Source: an uncultured Collinsella sp. (lineage in GTDB: Bacteria; Actinomycetota; Coriobacteriia; Coriobacteriales; Coriobacteriaceae). From it: DNA of 13,708 bases. Positions 13,247 through 13,708 of the stretch are shown here, piece after piece. The position numbers were made by a program, and so were the translations under genes. The stretch's first letter is position 1, and every line of letters begins with the position of its first letter. The DNA is taken from positions 1 through 13,708 of the forward strand of contig CABQMC010000019.1 in the NCBI GenBank assembly GCA_902465115.1, read 5' to 3'. The notes beneath the pieces were generated by a model. That model had not been told where the DNA came from. It worked only from the letters and a program-made list of their open reading frames with translations, and ran no database searches.

Positions 13247-13708
13247 ATGGATATCAAAACACGCAACATAGCAACGCCCGCCGCGGACGCGCCAGCGACG
13301 CCACCCGCCTCCGCCCCCGCGCCCGTCGTGGGCCGTTTCGCCCCGTCGCCCTCGGGCCGCATGCACCTGGGCAACGTGTTCAGCTGCCTGTGCTCGTGGC
13401 TTTCGGCCCGCAGCCAGGGCGGCAGCATCGTGCTGCGCATCGAGGACCTGGACGATCGCTGCAAGCGCCCGGAACTTGCCGCTCAACTGATTGACGATCT
13501 GACCTGGCTGGGGCTCGAGTGGGACGAAGGCCCCTACTACCAGCACGATCGCCTGGATCTGTACGAGGACGCCCTGCGCCAGCTGCAAGACGCCCGCCTC
13601 ACCTATCCCTGTTTTTGCACGCGTGCCGAACTCCACGCCGCGAGCGCGCCGCACGCCAGCGACGGCACGCCCATCTACCGCGGCGCCTGCAGAGGTCTTT
13701 CTGCTGAA
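13247..13708 (+). CDS. gluQ: Glutamyl-Q-tRNA(Asp) synthetase (GluQ-RS), N-terminal part
   Basis: The first 154 codons of a gene that continues past the window edge. It is a class I glutamyl-tRNA-synthetase-like catalytic core: RFAPSPSGRMHLGN (30-43) carries the HIGH-type motif HLGN, then LRIEDLDDR (63-71) for substrate binding and WLGLEWDEGPYYQ (87-99). A zinc site, C122-x-C124 with Y144 and C148 (YPCFCTR ... YRGAC), is the mark of GluQ-RS, which attaches glutamate to the queuosine base of tRNA(Asp) rather than charging tRNA(Glu). A discriminating short C-terminus cannot be checked here, so a true GltX remains possible. The N-terminus has about 28 extra Ala/Pro-rich residues before the catalytic strand. 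The ATG has no Shine-Dalgarno; a start at an internal codon, for example the GTG at Val28, cannot be excluded. Confidence 0.78.
   Translation, partial: MDIKTRNIATPAADAPATPPASAPAPVVGRFAPSPSGRMHLGNVFSCLCSWLSARSQGGSIVLRIEDLDDRCKRPELAAQLIDDLTWLGLEWDEGPYYQHDRLDLYEDALRQLQDARLTYPCFCTRAELHAASAPHASDGTPIYRGACRGLSAE

Noticed and set aside
13057..13494. Open frame of 145 codons starting after GAGG in the gap before the GluQ-RS-like gene
   Set aside because: It runs through the terminator-like hairpin and the start of that gene in another frame; the protein is Arg/Pro-rich noise.
1..13708. CRISPR array, prophage, integrase, insertion sequence or tRNA gene
   Set aside because: No regularly spaced direct repeats, transposase or integrase motifs, or tRNA-like T-loop sequences were seen on either strand.

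Overview
The window is GC-rich, gene-dense bacterial chromosome. Nearly every gene is a housekeeping or stress gene with a clean Shine-Dalgarno start and a strong hairpin terminator. Codon use (GC-ending codons, many Ala/Gly/Asp/Glu), Ala/Pro-rich low-complexity insertions in PcrA, UppP and the GluQ-RS-like protein, and the short palindromic repeats suggest a high-GC Gram-positive of the Coriobacteriia, most like Collinsella. This is recognition by eye, not a database result.

Layout. 1-97: 3' end of murB (+), then a hairpin terminator shared with the convergent pcrA. 131-311: densely self-complementary DNA in the pcrA 3' trailer. 312-3209: pcrA/uvrD helicase (-). 3210-3542: pcrA promoter, a REP-like hairpin and the uppP terminator. 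3543-4523: uppP/bacA (-), apparently with a TTG start. 4771-5208: universal stress protein (+), divergent from uppP. 5209-5408: a 91-base imperfect hairpin and a perfect bidirectional terminator. 5409-7133: a two-component pair (-), regulator first and then a short two-TM kinase of the intramembrane-sensing (BceS-like) type. 7317-8048: uncharacterised protein (-). 8130-9737: purH (-), with its own terminator. 10015-10656: GNAT acetyltransferase (+). 10795-12738: DUF2207-type membrane protein (-). 12739-13246: non-coding, with a REP-like element, a possible H-type pseudoknot and a terminator-like hairpin. 13247-13708: 5' part of a glutamyl-Q-tRNA(Asp) synthetase-like gene (+), possibly leaderless.

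Functional links. MurB, UppP and a BceRS-like two-component system all touch cell-wall precursor synthesis or the lipid-II cycle, so the left half has an envelope theme. No transporter accompanies the kinase. The rest (PcrA, Usp, PurH, GNAT, GluQ-RS) are independent single-gene units. I found no prophage, integrase, CRISPR array, tRNA or rRNA. The least explained items are non-coding: the pcrA trailer, the 5222-5312 hairpin, and the pseudoknot plus terminator upstream of the GluQ-RS-like gene.
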